From a bacterium (GTDB lineage: Bacteria; Actinomycetota; Thermoleophilia; Solirubrobacterales; Solirubrobacteraceae): DNA of 64,000 bases. The notes under the pieces were generated by a model. That model searched no databases and was not told the DNA's origin. It worked only from the letters and a program-made list of their open reading frames with translations. A program made the position numbers and the translations under genes. The stretch is taken from assembly GCA_021323635.1 (NCBI GenBank), contig JAJPKQ010000022.1, positions 85,342 through 149,341 of the forward strand. The letters are read 5' to 3'. Shown here in pieces: positions 1 through 7,745 of the stretch. Each line of letters begins with the position of its first letter. Positions within the stretch are counted from its first letter, which is position 1.

Positions 1-786
1 CTGACGCCGTGGTTTGCGATCCCGGCGGTTGCGCTCGCGGTGCGGTTCCGGCTGCGTGGGGTGATCACAGGCATTGCTCTCACCGCTGCGGTGCTCGCGA
101 CAATGACGATCTCGACTCCCGTCGCCAGGCCCGTCCATCTGCCCACCAGCGCCTGGCTTGCCGCAGACATCACGCTGGTCATCTCAACGGTCGGGTACAC
201 GATGACGCTGCTCTACGTCGACCTGCAGAACCGCGACCGCGCGCTGGTCGACCCTCTGACAGGGATGCTCAACCGCCATGCGCTGCAGCTGCGACTCACC
301 GAGCTGGCCCAGCAGGCCCGCTTCAACTCCACGCCGATCTCCTTTGTCGTCGGCGACGTCGATCACTTCAAGCAGATCAACGACACCTACGGCCATGAGT
401 TGGGAGACCGCGCTCTGGAAAGCGTCGGCGCGACGCTGCGCGCCCACCTGCGAGCTTATGATCTCGCATACCGACTGGGCGGCGAGGAGTTTCTGATCGT
501 CCTGCCCGGCACGGACCGCAAGGGCGCGCTGTTCGTGGCTGAGCGCCTGCGCAGCGCGGTCGCCGCGATTCCCTCCTTCCCCACCACCCTCACCATGTCC
601 TTCGGCGTCGGCTCAGCCCGCGGCGATCGCTTCGACTACCGCGATCTGCTAAGGCGTACCGATGAGGCGCTCTACTGCGCCAAGGCAAGCGGCCGCAACT
701 GTGTGATCAGCGAGGAGGACGCGGCGCTGCTCGCGCGCGTCCACCACCAGCAGGAGGTCGCAACGCAGTCGGCGAGCACCAGCTGA
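1..786 (+). CDS. GGDEF diguanylate cyclase, 5' end cut by window
   Basis: The reading frame is open to the first base of the window, so the true start lies upstream; a GTG at position 40 is only an internal candidate. The visible part has hydrophobic segments followed by a GGDEF domain. The domain contains the 'DPLTGMLNR' entry motif, 'GDVDHFKQINDTYGHELGD' and the active-site motif 'RLGGEEF'. Five residues before GGEEF sits 'RAYD', a fit to the RxxD inhibitory I-site, so product inhibition by c-di-GMP is plausible. It would make c-di-GMP from two GTP at the membrane. It resembles each half of the two tandem GGDEF proteins elsewhere in the window. The protein ends just before the HIT gene, which has its own -10-like TAGACT. 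Confidence 0.93.
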   Translation: MTPWFAIPAVALAVRFRLRGVITGIALTAAVLATMTISTPVARPVHLPTSAWLAADITLVISTVGYTMTLLYVDLQNRDRALVDPLTGMLNRHALQLRLTELAQQARFNSTPISFVVGDVDHFKQINDTYGHELGDRALESVGATLRAHLRAYDLAYRLGGEEFLIVLPGTDRKGALFVAERLRSAVAAIPSFPTTLTMSFGVGSARGDRFDYRDLLRRTDEALYCAKASGRNCVISEEDAALLARVHHQQEVATQSASTS

Positions 787-805
787 CTGCTTTAGACTGG
801 GCTTC

Positions 806-1342
806 GTGACTGAGCGGCCACTCTGGGCTCCTTGGCGATCGACCTATGTCGGCGGAGCCCGTGATCGCAGCTGCTTTCTCTGCGCCGCTGCCGCCCGTGA
901 TCAGGAGCATTCACCATTGCTGCTCGCGCTGCTGCCGGAGGCGCTGGCGATGTTGAACGCTTTTCCATACTCCCCCGGCCACGTCCTGATCTCGCCGAGA
1001 CGTCACGTAGCCGACATCCTGGAGGTGAGCCGCAGTGAGACAGAGCAGGCTATGACGCTTTTGCGCTCCACCCTGGAGGCAGAGCGCCAGCTGATGGCCC
1101 CGGCCGGCTTCAATATTGGCGTCAACCTCGGCACCGTCGCCGGCGCCGGAGTCGCCGACCATCTCCACATTCACGTTGTGCCGCGGTGGACTGGTGACAC
1201 CAACTTCATGCCGGTGCTCGCCGGCGCCCGTGTGATCTCGCAGGCACTAGCGGACACCGCCGACGCACTCAGGCCGCTGTTGAACGAGCGCCTTGCCGCT
1301 GAGATGACATCACCCGCGGCGCAGGCGGACGTCGAGTCTTAG
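806..1342 (+). CDS. HIT-family nucleotide hydrolase/phosphorylase
   Basis: A 178-residue protein carrying the histidine-triad signature 'HLHIHVVPRW' near residues 117-126, preceded by a Gly-rich stretch (NLGTVAGAGV). Two cysteines spaced CxxC lie at residues 23 and 26, as in the actinobacterial/archaeal HIT branch that binds zinc and is often labelled AP4A phosphorylase-like. The family cleaves nucleoside phosphate or phosphoramidate bonds using the middle histidines. The GTG start lies 8 bases after a -10-like TAGACT (792-797), so the message may be nearly leaderless. The 3' end overlaps the convergent DciA-like gene by 33 bases. The exact substrate cannot be read from the sequence. Confidence 0.9.
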   Translation: MTERPLWAPWRSTYVGGARDRSCFLCAAAARDQEHSPLLLALLPEALAMLNAFPYSPGHVLISPRRHVADILEVSRSETEQAMTLLRSTLEAERQLMAPAGFNIGVNLGTVAGAGVADHLHIHVVPRWTGDTNFMPVLAGARVISQALADTADALRPLLNERLAAEMTSPAAQADVES

Positions 1343-1636
1343 CCCTCCAACACTAAGGTCCGGTGCCAGGGCGTCGATGATCGCCAGGACATCATCGCCC
1401 ATCATGCGCAGCTCTTCGCCGACGACGCCGTCATCACACTCGATGAGCAGCCGTTCCTCGCTCAGCTCGATGGGCTCACATCCGGCAAGGAGCGGGAGCG
1501 CAAGCTCGATGTGTGCCCATGCACCCTGCAGTCGGCCGATCGAGGACGTCGGTTGCAGCATGCGCGTATAGGTTGAGAGCACATCATCGATTTTTCGTGG
1601 CGCACGTCGATGTCCGAAGGAGCTATCTGCCTGCAT
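1310..1636 (-). CDS. DUF721/DciA-like protein
   Basis: A 108-residue protein matching the DUF721 pattern: a Trp-containing helix (LQGAWAHIELALPLLAGCEPIEL), a strand ('ERLLIECDD') and a helix (ELRMMGDDVLAIIDALAPDLSVGGLRLDVR). DUF721 proteins include DciA, which in bacteria lacking DnaC/DnaI helps load the replicative helicase DnaB, and the gene commonly sits next to dnaN/recF. Here it lies 27 bases downstream of dnaN on the same strand and is presumably cotranscribed with dnaA-dnaN. Its end overlaps the convergent HIT gene. Family assignment is by pattern only; DciA proteins are poorly conserved. Confidence 0.72.
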   Translation of the reverse strand: MQADSSFGHRRAPRKIDDVLSTYTRMLQPTSSIGRLQGAWAHIELALPLLAGCEPIELSEERLLIECDDGVVGEELRMMGDDVLAIIDALAPDLSVGGLRLDVRLRRG

Positions 1637-1663
1637 TGCGCTCCTGCGCCGATGCGCCAGCTC

Positions 1664-2779
1664 CTACTCCTCCAGACGCACAGGCATCACCAGGTATGTC
1701 AGACGACACCCGCCGCCCTCATTTGACTCGATGATGCCAGGCCGTACCGTGTTAGTGAGGCGAAGCGTGAATGTGTCTCCCGTCAGCGCATCCAGGCCCT
1801 CGCGCAGGTACGTGGGGTTGAAACCGATGGTCAGCTCCTCGCCGCTGTAGGGAACGGGGATGCGCTCGCTGGCCTCACCGATATCGGGAGTTTTAGTCGA
1901 GATGACGAGCTCCCCCTCTACCAGCCTCACGGCGAGTGGGGCATTGCGTTGCGCCACCAGCCCGATTCTCCGCACTACGGCCGCTGTCGACTCAGCGCCA
2001 AGCTCGAGCTCCGCGGTCGAATCACTAGGCAGCAGCTGCCGGTAGTCCGGGAAATGACCCTCCAGAAGACGTGATGAGATGACGATCTCACCCACTTTAA
2101 AGAGCGCCTTGCGATCAACTATCCCGAACTGGACCCTCTCAGCTGTGCCTTGTTGCAGGATCCTTGAGAGCTGCGCCATCGTGTGCGCGGGAACTGTCGC
2201 CTCAAGGTTTGACGTGAAGCCGCCGTCTAGCTCGATCCGCTTTACCGCCAGCCGATAGGAATCTGTGGCAACGAGCTCAAAGCCTGAGTCGTCGGTTCGT
2301 AGCAGGACTCCGGTGAGCAGCGGCCTTGTTTCATCGCGCGAGGCTGCCCTGGCGACCTGGCCGATCGCCACACGCAGTGCGTCGCCCGGGAGCGTGAGCA
2401 GGTCATCTTTGGTGTCGAACGCTAGCGTTGGATACTCCTCCTCGTGCAGAACCCGCAGCCCCGCCTCGCCGCTCTGCCAGCGAACCATGAACAGGCCGCC
2501 GCCCGAGTCAAGCTCGCAGCTCAGCTCACCCTCCGGAGCAGCGCGCACGACGTCCACCAGGAGGCGTGCCGGAACAAGCGCGCTTCCCGCCACCAACGCC
2601 CGGCCGACCACGGGCACCCGGAGCGCGACGTCGAGGTCGGTCGCCGTTGCAGAGATGCGCTCACCCTCGCACCTCAACAGCACCCCGCTCAAGGCCCCCA
2701 CCGTCGAGCGAGTCGAGGTCGCGTGCGCCGCGAGCTGTAGCGAGTTGAGCAGGTCCTCGCGATTTGCCGCCAGCTTCAT
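1664..2779 (-). CDS. dnaN: DNA polymerase III beta sliding clamp
   Basis: DnaN forms the ring-shaped clamp that tethers replicative polymerase to DNA. The 371-residue length matches the family. Recognisable features are the N-terminal 'MKLAANREDLLNSL', 'TRPLLTGVLL' and 'GHFPDYRQLLPSDS' in domain 2, and the C-terminal 'YLVMPVRL' that closes domain 3. The ATG giving MKL is chosen. A TTG three codons upstream is open but has no better ribosome site. The gene follows dnaA after a short gap and precedes the DciA-like gene; recF, often next, is absent. Confidence 0.97.
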   Translation of the reverse strand: MKLAANREDLLNSLQLAAHATSTRSTVGALSGVLLRCEGERISATATDLDVALRVPVVGRALVAGSALVPARLLVDVVRAAPEGELSCELDSGGGLFMVRWQSGEAGLRVLHEEEYPTLAFDTKDDLLTLPGDALRVAIGQVARAASRDETRPLLTGVLLRTDDSGFELVATDSYRLAVKRIELDGGFTSNLEATVPAHTMAQLSRILQQGTAERVQFGIVDRKALFKVGEIVISSRLLEGHFPDYRQLLPSDSTAELELGAESTAAVVRRIGLVAQRNAPLAVRLVEGELVISTKTPDIGEASERIPVPYSGEELTIGFNPTYLREGLDALTGDTFTLRLTNTVRPGIIESNEGGGCRLTYLVMPVRLEE

Positions 2780-2883
2780 GCTCAACAACCCCGGAACCGA
2801 GATCTGACACTTGTTTGTGAACGGCTGTTGCTGTTGGTTATGTTGAACGTTGACATCTTCTTAAAAAAGCTGCGTTTGCAGGC
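2780..2883. other. dnaA-dnaN intergenic spacer
   Basis: A short spacer with an A/T-rich patch (TTCTTAAAAAAGC around 2857-2869), unusual for this GC-rich DNA. In many actinobacteria oriC lies between dnaA and dnaN, but this gap is only about 100 bases and I see no good DnaA boxes in it. It may hold the dnaN promoter or an unwinding element; neither is certain. Confidence 0.35.
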
Positions 2884-4395
2884 TTAAGGGCGATCATTGA
2901 TGTTGATCGAGTGTGGATTGACGACGGAGTCTGTGGTTGCGAGTATCGACTCTACCTGTTGGCGCATCGCATGGTCGGCATTGATGCGATCACGCACACG
3001 CTTGCAGGCGTGAACGACGGTGGCGTGGTCCCTGCCGTCGAACGCGCGGCCGATGCTCTGTAGCGGCGCACCCAGCTGCACGCGCGCGAGGTACATCGCC
3101 ACCTGACGCGGCCAGGTGAGCGCCCGCGAGCGCCGGCGAGAGATCAGCTCGTCGACATCAACGTTGAAGTGCGATGCCGTCAGCGCCTGCACCTCTGCAA
3201 TCGTGGTGGGGCGCCGCGCTGGTGGCGGCAGGCAAGCTCCGCTCAAAGCTGGGTCGCCCAAAGGCTTGGAGGCGCTGTAAAAAGCCCTAAGAACCGAGTC
3301 GACCGCAGTGCTGCTGAGCTCCTCACCGCGCAAGGAGGCGTAGGCCAAAGAGCGCATCAGGGCGCTTTGAAGCGAGCGGACGCTGTCGGTGACGGCGAGC
3401 GCCAGTCGGTCAACAAGGGTGTTGTCGCGAAGCTCTAAGCCGTGCTCGAGCAGCGTTCTGCGCACAACCATCTCGCGTAGTCGGATGTCGGGCTGCTCGA
3501 TCTCGACCGCGAGACCGGAGCGCAGGCGCTCACGAAGGCAGGTGGAGGCCCAAACGATGCTCTCCGGCGGGCGGTCGAAGGTGAAGATCACCTGACCGCC
3601 ACGCTCGGTGATCGAGTTGAAGGCGTGAAGGAGCTCATCCTCGGTGCGCCGCTTGCCGGCGATGAACGCTACGTCGTCGATCAACAGCGCGTCAACACCG
3701 CGCACAGCGGTCTTGAACTGAACTGTCGAGCGGCTCTGAAGTGCGCCTAAGAAGGCGGCCGTGAAGGCCTCGCCCGATGTCAGAAGCAGCTTTGAGGCGC
3801 TGCAGCTGAAGGTCGTGACGGCGGCGATCGCGTGAAGCAAGTGCGTTTTACCACAACCTGATGGGCCATAAATTAAGAGCGGGTTGTACGCTCCTCCGGG
3901 CACCTCCGAGGCGGTCAGCGCCGCGCTGTGGGCGAGGCGGTTGCTCTCGCCGATCACAAAGCGCCCGAATGTCAAGGTCGGGTTGGGCTGCTGTGAGGCG
4001 AGCACCTCCCCACCTTCATCTGAATGAGACGGGCCGCTGGCGGCGCCGACTGCCGACGAGGAGGCGATGCCGGCGCGCCGCTGGGCGCCAAGATGCGCGG
4101 CGGCGAGAGCGCTGGCGCCGGGAGCTGCCTGCCCGACCGGCTGCGCGCTCTCTGGCGAGCGGAGTCTTGCTGGCCGTCCGAACAGCTCTCTCACGCAGTC
4201 CAGGAGGGTCGCACCGAAACGAGCCTGTACCCACGGCCGCGCGTGGGTCGGAGTCACCAGCTCCAAAGCGCCGTCCGGGCACTCGTTGACGGTCACATCG
4301 GCAAGCCAGAGGTTGTACGTGGCTGCGTCAACGCGCTTACGGAGAAGGCGGTGGAGATGGTCGTCGAATGCTGCTGTTTCAACTGCTATAGACAT
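2884..4395 (-). CDS. dnaA: chromosomal replication initiator DnaA
   Basis: DnaA is the AAA+ ATPase that melts oriC. The 503-residue protein has the four-part layout. Domain I spans about residues 1-80 (helix 'TYNLWLADVTV'). A low-complexity Ala/Ser linker follows to about 145. The AAA+ core has Walker A 'GPSGCGKTH' near 175 and Walker B 'LLIDDVAF' near 235. Domain IV carries the DNA-binding signature 'GRDHATVVHACKRV' near 450. The ATG beginning MSIAVE is preferred over an upstream in-frame TTG that would add eight residues; neither has a clear Shine-Dalgarno. It is transcribed away from rpmH across a 214-base gap containing DnaA-box-like sequences. Confidence 0.97.
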   Translation of the reverse strand: MSIAVETAAFDDHLHRLLRKRVDAATYNLWLADVTVNECPDGALELVTPTHARPWVQARFGATLLDCVRELFGRPARLRSPESAQPVGQAAPGASALAAAHLGAQRRAGIASSSAVGAASGPSHSDEGGEVLASQQPNPTLTFGRFVIGESNRLAHSAALTASEVPGGAYNPLLIYGPSGCGKTHLLHAIAAVTTFSCSASKLLLTSGEAFTAAFLGALQSRSTVQFKTAVRGVDALLIDDVAFIAGKRRTEDELLHAFNSITERGGQVIFTFDRPPESIVWASTCLRERLRSGLAVEIEQPDIRLREMVVRRTLLEHGLELRDNTLVDRLALAVTDSVRSLQSALMRSLAYASLRGEELSSTAVDSVLRAFYSASKPLGDPALSGACLPPPARRPTTIAEVQALTASHFNVDVDELISRRRSRALTWPRQVAMYLARVQLGAPLQSIGRAFDGRDHATVVHACKRVRDRINADHAMRQQVESILATTDSVVNPHSININDRP

Positions 4396-4609
4396 ATTGT
4401 GAGCGCCGGATACAAGCAACGAGCACTTCTCTTGCTCGCGAGGCTGAGTGTGGACTATAGGTCAGGGAGGAGGAGGGTTGCGAGGGGAGCGGAGGGTCTG
4501 TGTGGATCAAGGCCGCATTTGACGATCAAAACAGGATCGCGCGCGAAGATGGTCCTCAAGCACTTGCTCTGAAGATGGCCTAAGATGGCGGGATCACAAG
4601 GAGCGTGAG
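4396..4609. promoter_or_regulatory. dnaA-rpmH divergent region, possible origin element
   Basis: The divergent gap between dnaA and rpmH contains TGTGGATCA (4501-4509), one mismatch from the DnaA box TGTGGATAA, and TGTGGACTA (4449-4457), two mismatches. Both lie on the same strand. A TAAGAT at 4581-4586 could be the -10 of the rpmH operon. Two boxes in about 200 bases are too few to call a full oriC; they could equally serve dnaA autoregulation. Confidence 0.4.
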
Positions 4610-4744
4610 ATGAAGCGAACCTACCAACCGAAGAAGCGCAAGCGAGCCAGAACGCACGGCTTCCGTGCGCGCATGAGAACGCGCGCAGGCCGACTGGTGC
4701 TCAGGCGGCGTCGTGCCAAAGGGCGCAAACGGCTTGCCGTCTGA
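4610..4744 (+). CDS. rpmH: 50S ribosomal protein L34
   Basis: A 44-residue, extremely basic protein beginning [20 protein letters not shown] and ending KGRKRLAV, the standard L34 sequence and length. It is a structural protein of the large ribosomal subunit. A Shine-Dalgarno AAGGAG lies 7 bases before the ATG. It is the first gene of the rightward rpmH-rnpA-yidD-yidC-jag-rsmG-parAB series that typically borders dnaA. Confidence 0.97.
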   Translation: MKRTYQPKKRKRARTHGFRARMRTRAGRLVLRRRRAKGRKRLAV

Positions 4745-4784
4745 TGCCGTCGAAGCCAGAGCTGATGTTGGCGCGACGGCTTTG

Positions 4785-5189
4785 ATGAATGGAGGAGCAC
4801 CGCGGCGAGGAAGGCTGTCGAAGGCCGCTGAGTTCGAGCGTGTCTACCGTCGCGGGCGCTCGGTGGCCAACAGGCACCTGGTGCTGTACCTCTTCAGTGC
4901 CGAGCAGAGAGACACTCTGCGTCTGGGCCTCTCCGTCCCCCGTCGCGTCGGTGGAGCGGTCACCCGCAACAAGGTCAAGCGCTTGATTCGGGAGGCGTTT
5001 CGAAGCCAGCTCTCCGGGCGGCAGCTGGCCGGCGACATCGTCGTGGTCGCACGCGCTGGGGTGGCGGAGCTAGCTGAGCGTGAGGGCCTGCAGGGCGTCG
5101 AGGCGGCGCTCGCCGACCTTCTGCGCAAGGCCGGCGTCGCTCCAGACGCTGATCGAGAGGGCGGCGCTCGTGGTGAGGTGGAACCGTGA
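4785..5189 (+). CDS. rnpA: ribonuclease P protein component
   Basis: RnpA is the protein cofactor of RNase P, which trims the 5' leader from pre-tRNA. The family signature is 'RNKVKRLIREAFR' near residue 60, preceded by 'LRLGLSVPRRVGGAVTRNK'; the early 'FERVYRRGRSVANRHLVLYL' is also typical. The ATG giving MNGGAPRRGRLSKAAEF makes a normal 134-residue protein. A GTG at 4713, inside rpmH, is also in frame and would add 24 residues, so an rpmH-overlapping start cannot be excluded. The stop overlaps the GTG of yidD. Confidence 0.95.
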   Translation: MNGGAPRRGRLSKAAEFERVYRRGRSVANRHLVLYLFSAEQRDTLRLGLSVPRRVGGAVTRNKVKRLIREAFRSQLSGRQLAGDIVVVARAGVAELAEREGLQGVEAALADLLRKAGVAPDADREGGARGEVEP

Positions 5190-5461
5190 CCGGCCAGCGA
5201 CAGCGCGCGCTACGGCGCGCGGTGGTGATGCCCATCAAGTGCTACCAGCTGCTGATCTCGCCGCTGCTGGGACAGCGCTGTCGCTATGAGCCAAGCTGCT
5301 CGCGTTACGCGGTGGAAGCGGTCGAAGCCGAAGGGGTCATGCGCGGCCTGGTGTTGAGCGCCTGGCGGCTCCTGCGCTGCAATCCGTTCAGCCGCGGCGG
5401 GTACGACCCCGTCTCCGCCCAAGGGCTCTTTCACCGAACGGGCCGGCCGGCCGGGGCCTGA
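5186..5461 (+). CDS. yidD: membrane protein insertion efficiency factor YidD
   Basis: A 91-residue protein with the full YidD signature: 'IKCYQLLISPLLGQRCRYEPSCSRYAVEA' then 'GLVLSAWRLLRCNPFSRGGYDPV', including the conserved cysteines and the CNPF motif. YidD is an inner-membrane-associated helper of YidC. The GTG start overlaps the rnpA stop (GTGA), indicating translational coupling, and yidC follows after 9 bases. Confidence 0.96.
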   Translation: MTGQRQRALRRAVVMPIKCYQLLISPLLGQRCRYEPSCSRYAVEAVEAEGVMRGLVLSAWRLLRCNPFSRGGYDPVSAQGLFHRTGRPAGA

Positions 5462-5470
5462 GGACGCGCG

Positions 5471-6421
5471 ATGCTGCTGCTCGCAAACGTGATCGAGAGC
5501 GCCTTCGGTCCGCTGATCACAGCATTTGAACAGGTCCTCGTCTTCATCCACAGCAACATCGTCGGAGGGAGCTGGGGCTGGGCGATCATCGGGCTGACCG
5601 TCGCCGTGCGCATCGTCCTCTTCCCGCTGTTCGTGCGCCAGATGAAGTCGATCGTCTCGTTGCAGCGACATATGCCCGAGATGAAGGCGATCCAGCAGCG
5701 CTACAAGGACGATCGGCAGCGCCAGAGCGAGGAGCTGATGAAGTTCTACCGCGAGAACAACATCAACCCTTTCGCCTCCTGTCTACCACTGCTGCTGCAG
5801 CTGCCGGTGCTGATCTCGCTCTTCTACATGCTGCGCACCGACCTCAAGAAGCGCATCTGCGGGCCACAGCTGATCGCGCGCTACAACCACATCCACCACA
5901 CGGCGATCGCAAGCGTCGCGCACCTGCCGACCAAGTACGTCGAACACACCTCGTGTCATCAGGTTGCCCCGCAGTCCTCCGGCTTCCTGTTCATTCCAGA
6001 CCTGACCAACAAGGCGACGGGCGTCGTGCTTGTCGTGTTGCTTGTGCTCTATGCCGTGACGATGGTCGGCTCGAGCCTGCTCTCGAGCGCCACGGCAGAT
6101 CGCAATCAACGACTGATGGCGCTTGCGCTGCCGCTGATCTTCACCTTCATCGTGATCGGTTTCCCGACGGGGCTGTTGCTCTACTGGATCGGCACCAACA
6201 TTTGGACGGTCGGCCAAGGGATTGTGATCCGACGCCAGATGCCGGCGCTGACCGTCGCGCGCCCGTCGGCAGAGGCGGCAAAGAACGGCCGCGGCGCCGG
6301 TCGGCTCCCGCGCGGTGAGGCCGCGGCGCCGGCTGCCATCAACGGCGACGGCGGCACGCAGGAGAGCGCCCCGCCGCCGCCGCTGCGGCGCAAGAAGCGC
6401 CGCTCGGGCCGCCGGCGCTAG
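5471..6421 (+). CDS. yidC: YidC/Oxa1 membrane protein insertase
   Basis: YidC inserts and folds inner-membrane proteins with or without SecYEG. The 316 residues show the Gram-positive-type layout: a short N-terminal hydrophobic segment, 'GWAIIGLTVAVRIVLFPLFVRQMKS', a cytoplasmic helical hairpin ('MPEMKAIQQRYKDD'), 'NPFASCLPLLLQLPVLISLFYML', then further membrane segments with 'FPTGLLLYWIGTNIWTVGQ'. The C-terminal tail is rich in Ala, Gly and Arg and ends in a basic cluster, as in YidC homologues that contact ribosomes. A GAGG ribosome site precedes the ATG. There is no large periplasmic domain. Confidence 0.96.
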   Translation: MLLLANVIESAFGPLITAFEQVLVFIHSNIVGGSWGWAIIGLTVAVRIVLFPLFVRQMKSIVSLQRHMPEMKAIQQRYKDDRQRQSEELMKFYRENNINPFASCLPLLLQLPVLISLFYMLRTDLKKRICGPQLIARYNHIHHTAIASVAHLPTKYVEHTSCHQVAPQSSGFLFIPDLTNKATGVVLVVLLVLYAVTMVGSSLLSSATADRNQRLMALALPLIFTFIVIGFPTGLLLYWIGTNIWTVGQGIVIRRQMPALTVARPSAEAAKNGRGAGRLPRGEAAAPAAINGDGGTQESAPPPPLRRKKRRSGRRR

Positions 6422-6434
6422 AGTTGACCCTGCA

Positions 6435-6938
6435 ATGGAGGAGCGCCCAGCGCATGCGATAGCCGCCGCTCGGCTCGAGCGTATCCTGCGCGCGGTCGTG
6501 CGCGCCGCCGGCGTGGAGGCCGAGGTGGTGGTCGAGTCAAAAGAGGACGAGGTGCGCGGCGTGCTGCGCGGCGAGGACCTGGGGATGCTGATCGGGCGCG
6601 GCGGCCAGACGATCAACGCACTGCAGTACCTCGCGCCCCGCATCGCGCTGAACGATCTCGACGCGACGATGCGCGTCAGCGTCGACATCGACGGCTACCG
6701 CGAACGGCGACTGGAGACGCTGCTGGCAGAGGCCGACAAGGTTGCGCGCAAGGTTGCGCGCAGCGGCCGACCGGCCGAGCTCGGCTCGCTGCCGGCGATC
6801 GAGCGGCGCGCGGTTCACGAGCATCTGCGCGACAAGCCCGGCGTGGAAACTGAATCGGAGGGCGAGGAGCCCGAACGGGTGCTGGTCGTGTACCCGGCGC
6901 GCGGCGGCCGGCAGGCCGACCACAGCCATGCCGGGTAG
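6435..6938 (+). CDS. jag: Jag/KhpB RNA-binding protein (KH + R3H)
   Basis: A 167-residue RNA-binding protein of the Jag/KhpB family, found beside yidC in most Gram-positives. A KH domain occupies about residues 35-95, with the GxxG loop in 'GMLIGRGGQTINALQYL'. The R3H domain follows, with 'AIERRAVHEHLRD' near residue 120. The N-terminal Jag-N domain seen in Bacillus is missing, which is usual in actinobacteria. The ATG 13 bases after yidC is chosen; the open frame further upstream lies inside yidC. Confidence 0.93.
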   Translation: MEERPAHAIAAARLERILRAVVRAAGVEAEVVVESKEDEVRGVLRGEDLGMLIGRGGQTINALQYLAPRIALNDLDATMRVSVDIDGYRERRLETLLAEADKVARKVARSGRPAELGSLPAIERRAVHEHLRDKPGVETESEGEEPERVLVVYPARGGRQADHSHAG

Positions 6939-6939
6939 A

Positions 6940-6955
6940 TGTTTCACGTTTTACA
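6940..6955. promoter_or_regulatory. parS-like site
   Basis: The 16 bases TGTTTCACGTTTTACA match the bacterial parS consensus TGTTTCACGTGAAACA at 13 of 16 positions. The left ten bases are perfect and the right arm is degenerate. It lies one base after the jag stop and about 0.8 kb upstream of parA, near the origin, where parS sites cluster. Whether ParB binds a site with one damaged arm is unknown. Confidence 0.55.
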
Positions 6956-6967
6956 CTCTGCACGCTG

Positions 6968-7735
6968 ATGCCGGCAAGGCCGGTGCAGGAAGCCGCAGAG
7001 TCGCTCCCTGAGCGACCGGCGCCAGCTGCTTGGGCGCTCCCGTCGACATCCTCCCTGGACGGGGGTCAGATGGCGCAGGTGGAGGCCATCATCGCCGCCC
7101 TGGCCGGCGGCTACGCACCCAGCGCTATTGAGGGCAGGCGTGAGATCTCGCTGCGCCACGTCCAGGACTCGCTCGCGGCGCTCGAGGTAGCCGATCTGCA
7201 CGGCGCCGGACTGATCGCCGACCTTGGCTCCGGCGCCGGCTTTCCCGGCATTCCGATCGCCGTCGCGCTGCCGCGCTCGCGTGTAATGCTGTTGGAGAGT
7301 CGCGCTGTGCGCTGTCGCTTTCTGGAGCGGTTGGTGCGCCTGGCGCAGGTCGATAACGCCAGTGCGCTCTGCGTGCGCGCGGAGAGCTGGAAGGAGGGGA
7401 TAGGTTGCTGCGATGTGGTGCTCGCGCGAGCGCTGGCGCCGCAGCCCGTCGTGCTCGAGTATGCCGCGCCGCTGCTTGCGCTCGGGGGAGTGCTGATCGA
7501 CTGGCGTGGGCCCGGCGCGATCGCGGCGGCTCCCAGCGCGAAGGCAGCCGCGCTGCTCGGACTGGCGCGGCGCGAGCGTGTGCACTACCGCACCGACAGC
7601 GCCGGGCTGAACCGCTATCTCGATGTTTTCGAGAAGGTCGCCCCAACGCCGGCGCGCTTTCCTCGCCGCCCGGGCCTCGCGCGCAAGCGCCCGCTCGGAG
7701 CCGACGCGAAGGCGGATGGCGGCGCTGCGCGCTAG
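6968..7735 (+). CDS. rsmG: 16S rRNA (guanine527-N7)-methyltransferase
   Basis: RsmG (GidB) uses S-adenosylmethionine to methylate G527 of 16S rRNA. The SAM-binding motif 'IADLGSGAGFPGIPIAVALP' begins near residue 82, preceded by 'RHVQDSLAAL', the usual RsmG sequence. The protein is 255 residues with a basic tail. An in-frame ATG at 7070 would give a shorter form; the first ATG is kept because the family normally has about 30 residues before this point. No strong ribosome site is visible. It sits between jag and parA, the classical gidB position. Confidence 0.93.
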   Translation: MPARPVQEAAESLPERPAPAAWALPSTSSLDGGQMAQVEAIIAALAGGYAPSAIEGRREISLRHVQDSLAALEVADLHGAGLIADLGSGAGFPGIPIAVALPRSRVMLLESRAVRCRFLERLVRLAQVDNASALCVRAESWKEGIGCCDVVLARALAPQPVVLEYAAPLLALGGVLIDWRGPGAIAAAPSAKAAALLGLARRERVHYRTDSAGLNRYLDVFEKVAPTPARFPRRPGLARKRPLGADAKADGGAAR

Positions 7736-7745
7736 CGTAGCCTGC

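Noticed and set aside
2780..2883. oriC in the dnaA-dnaN gap
   Set aside because: The A/T-rich patch is suggestive, but I found no DnaA boxes with fewer than three mismatches and the gap is only about 100 bases.
3861..4572. Plus-strand frames inside dnaA
   Set aside because: They overlap the low-complexity linker and N-terminus of dnaA on the opposite strand and lack ribosome sites or family motifs.
4845..5238. Minus-strand frames over rnpA-yidD
   Set aside because: Both plus-strand genes have full family signatures, so the antisense frames are shadows.
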